A DNA stretch of 64,000 nt from Apostichopus japonicus. Lineage: Eukaryota; Echinodermata; Holothuroidea; Aspidochirotida; Stichopodidae. The position numbers and the translations under genes are program-made. The notes under the pieces are model-generated. The model worked only from the letters and a program-made list of their open reading frames with translations, had not been told where the DNA came from and ran no database searches. This document shows, in pieces, positions 22,768 to 36,558 of the stretch (position 1 is its first letter; each line of letters opens with the position of its first letter). The stretch covers positions 10,268,764-10,332,763 of the forward strand of contig NC_092583.1 of the NCBI RefSeq assembly GCF_037975245.1, written 5' to 3'.

Positions 22768-24684
22768 CTTTACAGACCAATCTTGTAGAACACATGGACG
22801 CCCATGGTCCAAGTTGCCTACCTATACCGTTCACAGAAGCGGTATAGTGTTGAAGACATACGCGCAATACGTGCTACAAACCTCGAGACCCGCGAACAGT
22901 ATGCCGAAGAAACTGGAACCTGAGATTTCAAGCTAGCCTACGGTTTTCTTTCGATTACGGCTGAAGCTTCCGGCATAAGTGATTGAGGAAGCTTGGTCTA
23001 ATATTTAATAAAAGATTTTTAGCTCTGGTTTTGACGACGTGGACTTCGATCGATAATGAGTGCAAACTGATGGATACTTAAATTTCACCAGTGTAGTCTT
23101 TGAAATATATAATATAATGAATATAATGACTGTAATTAATTGTATTTCCATAACCTTGCCAATATCCAGAATGATGCCAATGTGCAATAGCGCCACCTTT
23201 CAGCCCAGACGTCCGAAGTCAGTTTGCACTGAAACAGATATAACTTACAATTTACCGTGTACCTTCCGGCCCAAACCTTATGATTGCCCAGTCACGCAAA
23301 GTTTTAATATTTGTACAAACATTTTAACATGTCGTTGAACAATAACTACTGCTGGCAATCAAGGTTTTACTTATCTGCGCCTTCATTCTTTTTATATTTA
23401 TTCTATCGATTTATTTAATTTCTTCTTCGGGAAATGTCCTATTATTCAAAGAGGCAGGATTTACTCTTCAGAAATCTCTCAGAATTAATGTCATTAGAAG
23501 AAATACAAACCTTCCAAGAAACAGGAAACTTTTATCGCCTCAGATGTCATGAATACAGATGATGATTGATGTTATATATGGGTTGCTCTATGTTGTTGAT
23601 ATGAATTTAGCTTAAAGAAGTCTTTGCGGAGTATTCCATTAGATACAGAATATATTAAAGGTGAATAGCCTATCTTGATTACCGGAATAACTGCAAGAAA
23701 AATAATACTAAAATGTTCTATTTCTGTTGCATTATGATACATCAATACTACAATTCTGCATAAATGTATCCGTTAGTAGGGGGAGGGATGAGGGACACAG
23801 AAAATAAAGAAATATGTCGAAGAAATATCAATGTTTATTGGTAAAGTATAGTTGTAAATATCCGAAGGTTTCCCTGCATCAAGTGAACCAGACTTGTGAC
23901 AACTTGTACATATTAGACAGGCAGCTCCTTTCCAACTAACTTCAGAGCCAGCTTAACCATATTTCTTACAGTAATTATTAACTTGGAACTGAAGACTGAC
24001 TACCCACTCCAAAAATTCCTTCAGGGGATACCTGAGTCATATAAAATCTGTTGCTTGTCTTTTCCTTGAAGGCCGGAGACTTTTCAAGGTCTCTCAATAT
24101 GATATCTTTGTTGGGTGATAAATGCCATGTTATTAACCTCTCCGTTCAGTCAACGCCACTACAAGCAACGTCAACGTCACGGAGAAGATTAAAATCATAA
24201 AACTATTGACTAAACCTACCGTCAGGTTATATACTCACAGAGACTACAGTATCTTGATGAGATGTCTATCTGGGTTTTTCCATTAATCTTTTCTAATTAT
24301 TTACGAGATTTCCGGGCTAGATGTCGACCAGCCATCGTAGAATCCGTCAAGCGTGTAATGCAGTATCTCCCCAAGATAACCGCACACGTCACGCCTGTAT
24401 TTGTGTGTCCAGCATAATGAGAGAGGAGTGTTAAAGAATGTGTTAGGCAATGTTAAGCCTACATGTTGTGACGATGTAATAAATGAGATTCTACATGAAG
24501 GTGAACAGGAATAGCTTCCGCTAAATTAAGACGAACATTTGAAATGTTAACTGTATGTACTTGTGGTTCATGGTTAATGCGACATAAATAGATTTATCTG
24601 AAATAAAATAACTACATTGGACGTTACACAAAATGGCCAAATTGCTACATATAAATGAACAGATGGACGTTTGCTTTTGCACAG
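22768..24684. other. Intergenic, no gene recognised
   Basis: AT-rich sequence without a splice-bounded open segment or recognisable repeat. Confidence 0.45.
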
Positions 24685-24732
24685 AGATATATATATATAT
24701 ATTACGATTTTCATTTATATATATATATATAC

Positions 24733-24763
<31 letters not shown>

Positions 24764-24827
24764 TATATACATACACACACACACATACATACACATATAT
24801 ATATATATACATACACACACACACATA
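24685..24827. repeat. Compound (TA)n/(CA)n microsatellite with ATTACGATTTTCATTTA unit
   Basis: TA tract containing the same 17-bp unit as at 19.7 kb (here 24701-24717), followed by two blocks of CATACACACACACACA type. Confidence 0.9.
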
Positions 24828-27800
24828 ACTGCATAGGCTATGCAGATGCCCATGTGCGTTCAAGACCCCGCAAAGTAGATTAATTGTACAGTTGGAATAC
24901 ACCCTACGGTGTAATAAAATCACTATGGCGTGACAAACACGACAGAAGTATAGAATCTGGCTGTGATGCTGTTGGCTTGCTTCCTGTATATGTTTTCTCT
25001 ATTTCGCATACAGTAGGTATACCAATTACATTAGGGTTGAGTCACACACCAAGTGTATCCATATGTCTCTGGAAATATACGAACAAAGCAGCTATAAATA
25101 TCGCTTTTTATGGCGATGTAATGCGCATAAATTTGTAAAAGGTTGTTGCACTTTGGCGAATCATACCTATATACCTTTTTGTGTCTGTTTTTGTGCAGAA
25201 GTATCGCATGGCATCACAGGTACAACTTAACACACATTGTCAGTTACCTGAATTGCTCTGATTTTCGATTCAACGGTATAAACATGCGAATTTACAACAT
25301 TTTCAGTGATTTTTATTCAACTTCGTGTGTGGATACGAAACATATCTGTCACATGATGCTGTCGCATAGACATGCATGAAAGTCACAGTGTGAGCGATAC
25401 AGTCAGATCTGCAGATGGATTAATTACCAAACTTTTAAGACTCTTCGCATATCAGAGCAAAAAACAAAAGCAAAACAAAAATGAAGGCAAAACAACACGA
25501 TGACAAACAATGAAAGAAACAAACCGCAGAAGATTAAAACAAACATCAAGTTTACTCCATAAGTCGGTATGTACATTCTAGCCCGCTGAACGCAACATGA
25601 TGGGGTATTTGTGGGAAAGAGGAGGGGGTTGGGAGAGTCGCATACATAAAGAGCGGATTCTGAAAGGTAGTCCTCTCTATAACATGTTTTTATAAACTCC
25701 AAATCCTCCCAGCAGCCTTGTAGAACCCGGATACATTTTTTTTGTCCGTACTCGTATCTGGGATTCATACTTCGTTCTGTGTGATTTGTGTTCATACTCG
25801 GGACTATGTATATACTCACTCTGTACATGACAGTATGCCTCGCTGTATACATGCATGTTGATCTCTGCGTATATATTCTACTTTTATGAGACTGCACTTC
25901 GAACAGAGAAAATCCTCCTTCCCCAACCAAACAGTAGAGAGAAAGTTCTGAAGTCGTTGGTATTGTTCATAACTTATAAACAAATAGCTTACAAACGAAA
26001 AAACACAAAACAAGGATTCACGGTTACTGCGTGCATGCATGCATACAATTAGTACATTTCAAGTCCTCGGGGTGAAATAGTTTTTGAGGTGATTATGAAT
26101 CACATACTGAGGGCGTCGATTACCATCCCTATGTGCTCGTAATTAAATAGGTTGGCGACAAATTTCTTTTGTTCCCCAATTGGTGATTAGAATTCAAGTA
26201 ACAGCTTACTCTGCGCATGTAATCGAATAGATGATTGCAGGACGGGTGAAGCGTATATGTCACATCTTGAGCCATATGTTCAACACTGTACCTTACGGGG
26301 TGTCACGGCTGGGAACCGGGTAAATGGTATCTCCGGAATTTATCTGGATAAAGAAAAAGAGAAAACAAAGCTCCCCCGGTTGGATACCTCTAAAAGACAG
26401 AATCGGGTCAGATGCACGACGTGGTATAGGTAGCCACATGGAAGGGCAGCTTACCCCTCCATCACTCATATGCATAATATATATACATATATAAATATAT
26501 ATATATATATAGTATATATATATATATATTGGCTATGTATCAGGAACAAATCACCGACAGTGCGTTTTGGATATGGTTGTCAGTTTGCTTGACGGAAGCC
26601 TGTAACACGATCCGTATAGCATTGGCTACTAATGCCTATCTGCCTACCGTGAAAATTTAAAGCAACTCGGTTGAATTTTCATACCGATATTTTTGCAACC
26701 GCAGTGATCTTACACACGCCTGATTCACTCGTCTTTCAGTCAAAACAATAGTGAATTGTTCCATAATACTTAAAAATATTTCGGCCTATTATAAGTATTC
26801 CTAAGTTGACAATGGTAAAATCGGTACAAGTATAGCCTATATGCAATATTGAGTTTACATGCTATAATAGGCTTATAACTTCTTAAGGTAAATGTTTTAA
26901 TGTTGTATACTCGTTCATGTTCTAGACAAGTTCTAGGCAAAATGGTAGTAACTTTTATAAACCTAAATTCATAATGATTAAATATGAATATATGTTAAAT
27001 TTGTTTGTGCTTTGATTCATCCTTTAATCTACCAGACATAATTACTAGCTGACTTATTCCAGATGTAGCATATGTTGTGACGTCATGAACAATCTAACAC
27101 TGTGTATTTGTGTGATGGAAGAGGCCTTATGTTTCCAACGGAATCAACTGCTTTAAAGTGATTTTGCTCCATTTAAAATTCGTTAATTATGCAATCCATT
27201 TGCATGGATAGCCAAGAGTTGAATGAAGCCTAGTATTGTGACATATTTTTAAAATTTAAAAAAGAGTGAGCTTAATGTAAAAAAAATATGTGATTAATAC
27301 AAATATGAAAAAGTGTCTAGAGACTCTGAACGACAAAATTCAAGGAAAATGAATTGAATAATTAATTGCTACCAATTACCCTTCACTGTGTGAAACAATC
27401 TATTAGCAGGTGTGCAACCACCATTTTTGTGGAAAGGGAACTAAGATACTTTGTCGTCCAGGGGAGGGCTCTAAGGGGTTGGATGCCCCCCTTCCCATTT
27501 GAGAAATTTTGCCGGCTAAAATAGAAGGTGCTTAGATGCAAAATGAATGCTAATTCCGTTGCAAATTTTGAAACAATGTTGAAGAATTTTCGGTTCGACT
27601 GTTTATGTCTAACAGCACATATACATGTTATATATTTGTGTACTGTACATCAGGCTTTTTTTCTTGTTGTAATATTTTGTCTGCTCTTGTGTTAGGAAGG
27701 GATGACTACCCATGATTGTATTCGAGGGGTGGAGCAGGGGGGGGGGGTGGGTTAAAGTCACCTAGAAGCATACGTGGTGGCGCCCCTGTTTATGAGGGCG

Positions 27801-29230
27801 TTTTTAGCTTGATCGTTGACCATCCTTTATTGAGTAATAACCGATTCTATACTTGTAGTTTGATGGAATTCTCGACCATCAGCAATTCAACTCAAAAACT
27901 GCTTTAAGTGTCTTCCATCGCGAGGACAGTGTTGATGTCGGTGAACTTCAAAGGGGAATTAATCCATGAATCAAGAACAATGAAACATGAACGATGACAC
28001 TGACTCGCTCAAAATAGTTGCAGGAATATTTCTTACAGATATGTGTCGCCATGTTTTGGCAAGGACGATTGTTGACAGCGAGGAAGATAATTCAATACTG
28101 CACAGGGGTGAACATGTATCCAAAACTTACCAGATGACAAACGGGGGGGGGGGGGTATGTTAACATTTTGGGAAAGAACAAAAACGGGGAACAGGAAAAG
28201 CAGGTTGGTGCTCTAGTTGGCCTCTCAGTGACTAATAGAACAATACTACTTGGAGAATTGACACTTTTTCACAAAAGTTATAGTGACGCGTTCCAAAATC
28301 TCCAATGGGTTTCGATATGCTTCTTAAAGCGAGGGCCGTGTAGGGAGGGGGAATATTGTAATTGACCTAAAGTCTCAGTGCCATTCATGGGCCGGATGTG
28401 TCTAAGCACAATTTTGCAAAATATGCGCCCCCGCGGGCAATTTCTCTGCGTCCTGCCAGAAGGATTTCAAAGTCCCAGTTATGTACTACGTACTGGAAGA
28501 GAATGTGAGTTTAATTGTTTGTGTTAGTAGATATGCAGGTGATTAATAAAACATTAAAGCGAACAGAAGAGAGGGGAATACGTCTTTGGTGACCCTCCAT
28601 GCGCATTAATGGTTCTAAGCCACAAGAAAGGGGTGGGTGCGGTGGGGGAGGGGTGGGGTGGGGAGAGGGAGGTAACGGGATGATGTGGGGAGAGGGCGGG
28701 GAGAGGGAGGGGAATGGGAAGGGGAGGAGAAATACATTAGCTTCTCATATTTAGAAAGAGATGAAATCACCGACATACTCATTATCCGTCTCGATTTATG
28801 ACGTAATAAATGTGTCGTTTATATACTTTATTGTTTAGTCTATAAACCTCTCTATACTTGTCACGCGTCTGTTTACAGCAATAATATGGATGATATGTCA
28901 AAGCGTTCTTATAAGTCAAAATACATCTAATTCTGCATATTAAAAAAAGAACGACCATTTCACAATTTTAAAGAAGTTTCTGCCCTACACGTCCGCTTCC
29001 CCCTCCATCCCTACCCCCTCCCTTCCACACGGCAAAGTCTACTCATTCTGAAATACAGAACAAAATATTAGGCCTCTATAACCAAGGTTGTAACACATTA
29101 TCGATACTCTGTTAACTATGATCATTACTGTGTTGTATCAACTCCCTGTCCGAGGGAACATTGACTGTCTCGACACTTACTTGACGTAACACCGTCAGTT
29201 ACATGCGGTTATAGATGTACATTGGGGAGT

Positions 29231-29232
<2 letters not shown>
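24828..29232. other. Intergenic: short frames, microsatellites and a G-rich tract, no supported gene
   Basis: The longest frame (25424-25930, minus, 168 codons) has a hydrophobic end but no recognised motif and resembles chance. A TA/TATG tract lies at about 26470-26530. A purine-rich G-run block lies at 28627-28728. A poly-G run at about 28142-28156 and C or G runs near 27737 are typical of the whole interval. Confidence 0.45.
28627..28728. repeat. G-rich block with quadruplex potential
   Basis: About 100 bases with more than ten GGG-or-longer runs separated by one to six bases, almost no C. The strand asymmetry suggests quadruplex-forming potential; no function is implied. Confidence 0.6.
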
Positions 29233-29284
<52 letters not shown>

Positions 29285-29383
29285 TAGATATATATATATA
29301 TATATATGTTGTCTGAAGATCGCTATAACGCGTGAAACTCCGAGTTACAACTACTAGTGTTCCACTATAGTCTCATCTAGTAT

Positions 29384-29438
<55 letters not shown>
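29233..29438. repeat. Paired (TA)n arrays flanking an 80-bp unique segment
   Basis: TA arrays at about 29233-29307 and 29387-29438 bracket a GC-richer segment (GTTGTCTGAAGATCGC ... CATCTAGTATCAAC). The segment looks like the end of a retroelement whose 3' or 5' edge is TA-rich; Penelope-like is one possibility, unproven. Confidence 0.6.
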
Positions 29439-29439
<1 letters not shown>

Positions 29440-30038
29440 TGCACTACCAGTGCATATCCAGTTAACTTTTCGAGCCTGTTCAATAGCCACCGATTTTCCA
29501 AGTTTGCAATTTGATACTCGACGGCAGAGGTGGCGGGGAGGGGGGGGGGTGGAGAGGTTGGGAGGGAAGGGAAGGGGAGGGGATGAATGGGGGATTGGTG
29601 TTACCTACGTTTATAGGTTCAGGGAGTGGTATACCTCTCCGTCATTCATCAAAAAGAAAGAAAGAAATCACATATTGAAACTTTCCCCGAAACAAGACAA
29701 CAAAATATGATACTTGCTGTGGTCGTAAAGTGAAGACTCATTTATCAACACGAGACGAAAGTCAACACTGAAATCGTGACTCAGCACTAACCACAATGTC
29801 ATGGCCATCGGTAGAGATAAATGGCTAGGGGAACTATATGTAAGGTAACCGCTTTAATTACTGAGATATAGTCAAACATAAGGGTGAAATAGACCAAAAC
29901 AAACACTTTGACAGGGTGACCTTTTGTTTTAGCGTGCTCATCACCGACTGGTGCAGTGTTGCAAACAAAGGGGCCCCGTCAGATTCAAAATATTGAAACA
30001 ACTACTGGTGACTGAAACGAGAACAGCCCTGCATTGAT

Positions 30039-30062
30039 AGTCAATCACGTGTCTGTTAATCG

Positions 30063-30096
<34 letters not shown>

Positions 30097-30120
30097 CGAT
30101 TAACAGACACGTGATTGACT
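30039..30120. repeat. 82-bp palindrome with TA core
   Basis: The first 31 bases (starting AGTCAATCACGTGTCTGTTA) are matched exactly by the reverse complement of the last 31 bases, with a TA-rich centre. Each arm contains a CACGTG hexamer. It could be a fold-back element or a cruciform-prone site. Confidence 0.9.
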
Positions 30121-30787
30121 GTAAAATGTTCAATGTATACGAAGCTCCGTTCTCGATACGTATTTATACTGTTAACAAGCCATTGGTGTCACAATAAACT
30201 GTTTAGCATACACTACCTCAAAGCAGAAAACAACAATTATGTGTATATGTACATATTATAGCCGATATATCTAGCCCTAGTCTCATTTGCATATGAAAGT
30301 CCTCATGATTTTATCATTGTCTCTAAATGTCATCTGTATTCTCCCTCCCTTCACAAAAAAAATATGCTAGCAAGTCTGATAAATGGTCACCTTTATGCTG
30401 AAGTTTCAAGCCATCATTTTTACTGCCACTATAACTCGAGTTTTACATTAAGACACTTCATTGACTTTATTAAAACACTCAATATTCTATGTATGTCTAC
30501 AGGAATTATTTAGAGGATCAGTGCTTCTAAATAGGATTTTATTTTTTTGTGAAAACTTCTTGCAATGTTCATCGTAATAAAATTTGGGGTTAACACTGAT
30601 GACCTTTTGCTGACCTACATAAGATTGAAGTACAAGTTTTGTAAGATTACATCAGTTTTCGATGAGGATAAACCCCCGTTCTAACTCCTGCAATGTATAC
30701 TACTTTAAGTAGACGCGTATACAATGTTGTGCTCTCTTTTTTCTTTTTAGTAAATATACAAAAAATAGGCTATATGTGTATTTCATT

Positions 30788-30790
<3 letters not shown>

Positions 30791-30822
<32 letters not shown>
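30791..30822. repeat. (TA)n microsatellite
   Basis: Pure alternating TA of about 32 bases. Confidence 0.9.
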
Positions 30823-30825
<3 letters not shown>

Positions 30826-32154
30826 ACTTTTGCAGTATATACTTCATTCATTCATCTATATCCACTTACGTATACGGTACAACTATATACAAAAAAACAT
30901 GCACGTGCCTCTGAAATTGAACACCTTAATTGACGTATTCATCAATGAGTTTAATCAAAAAATCTTTCAAACGCTCATGAAATTCAGAGTATCTGACCCA
31001 GTTTCTAAGGACACTTTTTTGGTCGGATTGAATACAAAAAAAAAAGACGAAGTAGAAAAAGAAAAAAAGCTTGGTTGACCAAGCGGAATGGGAGAGAATT
31101 TGACTATTAAGAAAGAAAGAAGAAATGGAAAAAGATGGGGAAAAAAGGAATGGGATTTGACCAAGATAATTTGATAGCGGTCACCGTCAGGGCAATATGC
31201 GTGGATGATTTCCACTGTCCAGGGAAAACGACAGAGATGACAAATGCATTTCATTTGCTGCGATTATTGATTTGTGTGTGTGAGAGTGCATAGAAAACCC
31301 CACAAACATCGACTACATATATATAGCATATTTATTTATCGGCGATTACGAAAGTGAGAATTATAATTATAAACTGCTTAAAGCAAAAAGAAACCAAACA
31401 AAACGAGGATATCAAAAAAAGAACAAAAGAAAATAACACAATAAAATAATCATAATAATAAAACAGAAACATGAAAGAACATTTGTCACTTTCAAAAACC
31501 CATGTATTTTCTTTCGATTGCCACCTAAAACCTAATGAAACTTACATAATGATGAGCAGTTAAGACATGTTACTCGTATTACGGTACTTAATAATGCAAT
31601 GTGTCCTTGATTGACTCAATAATTTTGCATGTGTCATGAACTGAGAAATATGATATCGTTGTCAAAACTAACCCCCAAAATAAATAGTAAAACAATAACA
31701 ACCTCATATGATATTTGTAGTATCATAACATAAAAAATAATGTAAAACTAATCTCTTGTGAAAACCTAAGACTGCGAATTACACTGTAAAATAATATTCA
31801 TTTTATAAAGAGCACTATAATGTGAGAGGCATTTGAGCGACATTAGCAACTTAAAGCAAACCATGTATACACGGTTAACCTGTGCAAGGGTACCACATGA
31901 TTGGGGTGGGTGAGGTGGGGTGGGATGGAAAGAGGTGCTGGTACGATGCAGCTCTTCAATTTGAAATTTTCCAAATCACTTTAAATTATTGCCTTAGCGA
32001 CAAAAGCGTTGAAAATCAATACAGAACCATTTATAAACACGTTTTATTATTTCATGTTCATGAATGTTAATCAAATGTAAAGGTCGAATAATTTCCATAT
32101 TTTCGACTTTTCTTTCATAAATGAAATTTGACAAATTAATGAGCAACATTGTTA

Positions 32155-32155
<1 letters not shown>

Positions 32156-32207
<52 letters not shown>
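32156..32207. repeat. (TA)n microsatellite
   Basis: Pure alternating TA of about 50 bases. Confidence 0.9.
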
Positions 32208-32210
<3 letters not shown>

Positions 32211-34578
32211 CAAATATCATCAAGGAATTGATCAAAATCGGCTCAAACATCTTCTTAAAAGTACCTCACCTCATATTCAATGTCTAGACAAAGAGCGTTG
32301 AAATGGAACACAACAGTAATCTGAGAGTCCATATAGAATCACCTTTGTTCGAATTTTCGCGTAATTTATTCAATTTCAATATAACTTATTCACCTCTCGG
32401 CATAAAAGGTGTGTAATTTGATCCATTTGGATTTAAAAAAGGCTCACGTATTTATGCATATGGACTTAATATCAGATAATGCGATATGGGACGTAGCTAT
32501 TTCCATTTGGTCACAAATTTACCAAATCTACGGCATATTTTTCTAAGTATGGTTGCAATTGTCAAAAACTCATTAATGGCTCATTAGTTTATTTGATTCT
32601 CAACATTTCGGCGCCTAGACTAACCGTATTCAAACTTGTTTCCTTGGCAACCCCATGCACTTGGCGACCTTTATCATCTTGTCGTCGACCCACCGGAACG
32701 GAGGTTGTTGGGAGGGTTATACATCGTGGAGGTAATAGTCCCCTCCGAAAGTGTCTTAGTTACAAAAAGGGATTATAGTTTGCAAATTCTGAAGTAATCT
32801 ATGTCCGCCTCACCCCCCCCCCCCCCCACCCACAATATCGCGAATTTTTGGCGACCGGGTCACGACACCAACTTTGAATACCACGGGCAACTTTACCGAA
32901 TAGCAACCAGAAATTGAACTTAATAGGGTGCTAGCATTCAACCATTAAATGCCCCATTGACTTACACACTAAGTCATAAAAGTAATGTAGTCTCTAAGTC
33001 TAGACAGAAGTGCTCAATAGCTGAACGCTACCCATCACTGGATATCTGACAAGTTGCTCGTTCATCATTGGCATTATCAATTTTCCGTATCATGACCATG
33101 CATATTTTTGGCTATGAGAGCCTGAAGTTTTCGTCACTTGTAAACAAACCTCTTTACTTAGTATATATAGTAAACAATTTTCGTGGCTGTTCCTGGGAGG
33201 GCTAAAGTGGTCTAAAATAGCCTCAATTGACCCACTTGTTGCACCACATGTACTTCCATTCATGCTCTTCAACATCCAAAGCCACAACAAACAGATCCTA
33301 CTTGATAACATCAAAAAAAAAGAAAAGATGATATCCCGCTGCCGCTGTTTTTGGCACTTTTCCTGAGCTAGGAGAACTATAATAGGAGTATGCCACCTTC
33401 ATGTAAGAATATGACGTGGCCCTGGCAAAGTTTTCTATATATCAAATTTTATAATTTTCTAACAAATTGAACCTTTCTATATAGCGTACATGGAGCTAAA
33501 CATGTCGCTGGTAGTTGTTAAGCTATTATATTGAACCTTACTTCCAAAGCATATGCTGGACGTTACTATAGATTAATATTACCCCCCCCCCCCAACCGCC
33601 ATCCTCCCGACCCCTCACACATCCCAGCCCTTTACTCCATCCCTGACAGTCGTCGTCTGCAACTTTTTTGGACTATAATTATAGCAGGAAAGTTTAGTGT
33701 GAATAAAAATTGAAACAGCGTGTATAACGGTCTATTTTAGCAGTTCGCTGAAGCAATTTTCAATTCTGCTGGCAGGTTTGACACGCAAATAATTAACGTC
33801 TCGTTATAACGATAACAGGTAAGAGAAAACGTAATATTCACAAACGCGCCGAAACTGTAGCCAAATACAAAATATGCGGGTTTTCGCATAATACACAAAA
33901 ATCGATTTATTTATAGAAGTACCGTAGCTTACAAATACAGAAACAACTTAACAAGTTTTGCTCTTAAAATCATATTAATGTATTAAGTACTATATTATCT
34001 CCGTATGCGTGTATTATACGAATGGTAATACCTTATTTTTACAAGGGAGAGGGAGGGTGTAAGGAGGCCAGGAGGGGTGGGGTGGGCGAAGATATAACTG
34101 GGAACATGCCAGCAGCGAATCTGAAACTTGAGAAAGACAACGGAATCCATGGTCTAATTCATGAAAGTCTCAGTTACTGAGCAAGTGGTCACTACCATGA
34201 GTGGAATCCGACAAATGTCTCTTGGGGCAGGGCAGAGGAGGGGTTAGACTAATCCTCGTTAACTCTAGTGAGAGATATATGACCCCCACTCGTTCCGACG
34301 TTCCTATCTCCATGCAAGTGACGTACGAAATAGTTCAATCAGTACAAGGTGTGTAACCGAACTGCATGTAAGATATTTACGTACGTATATACTATAAATA
34401 GGGGGTGGGGTTTAGGGGTATGCAAGTAAAGCAATATAAGGGACGGGTAACAGTTAAAACAATGCACGACATTGCAAGCAAACAATTGGCACAAGATGGT
34501 TCAAAGACATTCCACACAATGTGAGTAGCAGTATAATACAAAGGTGCATGGGGTAATTGGCGACAACGAATACCCAAC

Positions 34579-34580
<2 letters not shown>

Positions 34581-34660
<80 letters not shown>
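34581..34660. repeat. (TA)n microsatellite, 80 bp
   Basis: Uninterrupted TA of about 80 bases, the longest pure array here and likely length-polymorphic. Confidence 0.93.
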
Positions 34661-34661
<1 letters not shown>

Positions 34662-35532
34662 CTCCGAGATGCAGACGTATGTCCCGCATGTGGGCGAATA
34701 TTTTTTTTTTTGAGCGAATATGCCTCTGCTGATCAGTGTATATAATTGGAATTTATCAGATTACATAACTAAATACGTGCATTTGTTCATACAACCACTA
34801 TACGCAAACTACACATCACACATAGCTATCATAGGTTAGCCTAACCATCTCTCAATAGAGTGTGAACATATATATCCCTATACGAAGTCTTAGAGTTACG
34901 AATGAGGTTGACATCAGGCTTCCTGTAGACATTCATGCGAGCAATGGGCAGGACTGGCTGCCAAGGGCTTTTCCTGGTTTTTACTCCCCCTTTTTTCTCT
35001 TTTTGGCATTCATCCTCTACATACATAAAGAACGAGCTGGTCACCATCTTTGTTCCTTTCAAATGCACTTTATATACAAACTCAGCTCCCAAGAGCTTTT
35101 AGGGGGATGGACTGAACGAGATATCCGGAGGGTAGCAGGTATTCACTTATTGTCTTGGACAATTCTCCATTTATGCTCGCACGTTATTCAGAGCAATTTT
35201 ACATAGGGTAGCTATTTTGCAGGCTTTCACAAAAGATCCCTACCTAAATATCTCTAGGCCAAAGTCTACTGTCATTTTATAGCCTATATAGTCTCCTCTT
35301 GTGATTCACTGCATCTGAGATTGCAAAGCATAAAACATGCGATTCGGCTTGGATAAATTGGAAAATAATCCACTACGGGATGTGGAAGGCAGGTCCCAGA
35401 TAAGATAAATGTCTTGTGACAGTCGGTTTACGCACGCGTTTGTCATTTTACGTTGTTAGTAATCAGTGAATCATTACCACGTCTGACATTCAAGAAAGTT
35501 CAGGTTCTTTAAACTTGCCATAAGTCGTTTAA

Positions 35533-35897
35533 AGGCATTGAAGACTCGCCCCAAACCGCGTGCGGCAATCTGAAAAAGTTAACTTTCTGTTGCTTGCAAG
35601 TGACGTTTTGTTCGTGTCGCTACAAAATGCAGACAGTAATGAAACGTGATACCTTAATTGTTATCTTTTGCTGGACCTGAGATGTCCATCGCTGTATCGT
35701 TTGTATACTGTGCTGTGGGTATTGACCGCAGCTCTATGCACTGACTGTACACTAGTGTCTAATTACCGACGGTAGCAAGCTGTGTGTGTATTTTTCTGGG
35801 ACCGATGGTGGTGTTTAACACTTCTGTTACACCTCATTCGAAACTAGGTCAAATTACCGGCATTAGACGTTTCTTTTTGCGCGAGTCTTCATACCCT
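35533..35897. mobile_element. TTAA-flanked MITE (365 bp), Kolobok- or piggyBac-type
   Basis: The element is flanked by TTAA on both sides (35529-35532 and 35898-35901). Left terminus AGGCATTGAAGACTCGC; right terminus in reverse complement AGGGTATGAAGACTCGC, followed on both sides by C/G and CAAA. That gives imperfect inverted repeats of more than 20 bp. TTAA duplications occur in piggyBac and Kolobok; an AGG/AGGG start fits Kolobok better. The interior is moderately GC-rich and non-coding. Confidence 0.82.
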
Positions 35898-36558
35898 TTA
35901 AGGGTTTTTGTTGTATAGTTCAATAGAGATAATAATGATTCATATACGACTACAGTGTATGCTTTTCAGAATATTTCCAACCTTTCCGTCGCTCATTAAA
36001 TACAAGACTAAAAACTGTTAACCATTTTCCATTTTCATTAAATGCAACTTTTGATCAAAACGACTGCCACAACCTCAAAGGGTTTCAGCAAAATGTTGAC
36101 ATATTTCGTTCCTTTTAAAGTCATAGATAGGCTGAACATTGTATATAGCATGATGACCGGTTGCAACATTATAATAGCATGAGCGAACAGCAATGGTTAA
36201 CATATATCACATAATGTAATCAACGGAGTACTTTGAAAGACGAAACTACGGTGGTAAATGAGATCCATGGCTTCGAGCAGGAATTGGTCACCATCCGTTA
36301 AGCTTGTTACAATGTCTCTCTTTATGCCTTCAGGTAATGTATAAAGAACCAGGAAGCTGGAACACCTGACAGAAGGAAACAAACTTTATCGTCATCTTTT
36401 CGGTTCCTTTTGTGTTATTTTTCGTATTTCCATTTTGTAAGTAACCACCGTTGTTACAGAAACGATGTGTTCTTTACAGAAATAGCAATATTTGCAAACA
36501 TCACCCACCTCTGTACAAGGTAAACAACAAAACGATGACCAAGGAAAACCGTGACAGC

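Larger units (their letters stand above)
30121..35528. other. Intergenic, no gene recognised; microsatellites
   Basis: Contains (TA)n tracts at about 30791-30822, 32156-32207 and 34581-34660 (about 80 bp of pure TA), C-runs at 32813-32828 and 33583-33592, and a 16-bp hairpin GCTTGGTTGACCAAGC near 31069. The segment 32600-32900 is GC-richer and may be a repeat fragment. No exon structure is visible. Confidence 0.45.

Noticed and set aside
24521-24853. Long open frames rich in Y/I/H/T on both strands
   Set aside because: They are translations of (TA)n and (CA)n tracts; the same applies at 19568-19807, 34501-34745 and 37386-37744.
25424-25930. 168-codon minus-strand frame with a hydrophobic C-terminal stretch
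   Set aside because: No recognised motif, low-complexity Phe/Cys/Leu end from a poly-purine tract on the other strand, and no splice partners.
27459-27788. Possible hAT-like element with CAGGGG ends
   Set aside because: The ends match only over about 7 bases and the 8-bp flanks TTGTCGTC and TTTATGAG do not match.
29308-29386. Hammerhead ribozyme in the segment between TA arrays
   Set aside because: The reverse strand has TAGATGAG rather than the required CTGANGA core, and no GAAA in the right position.
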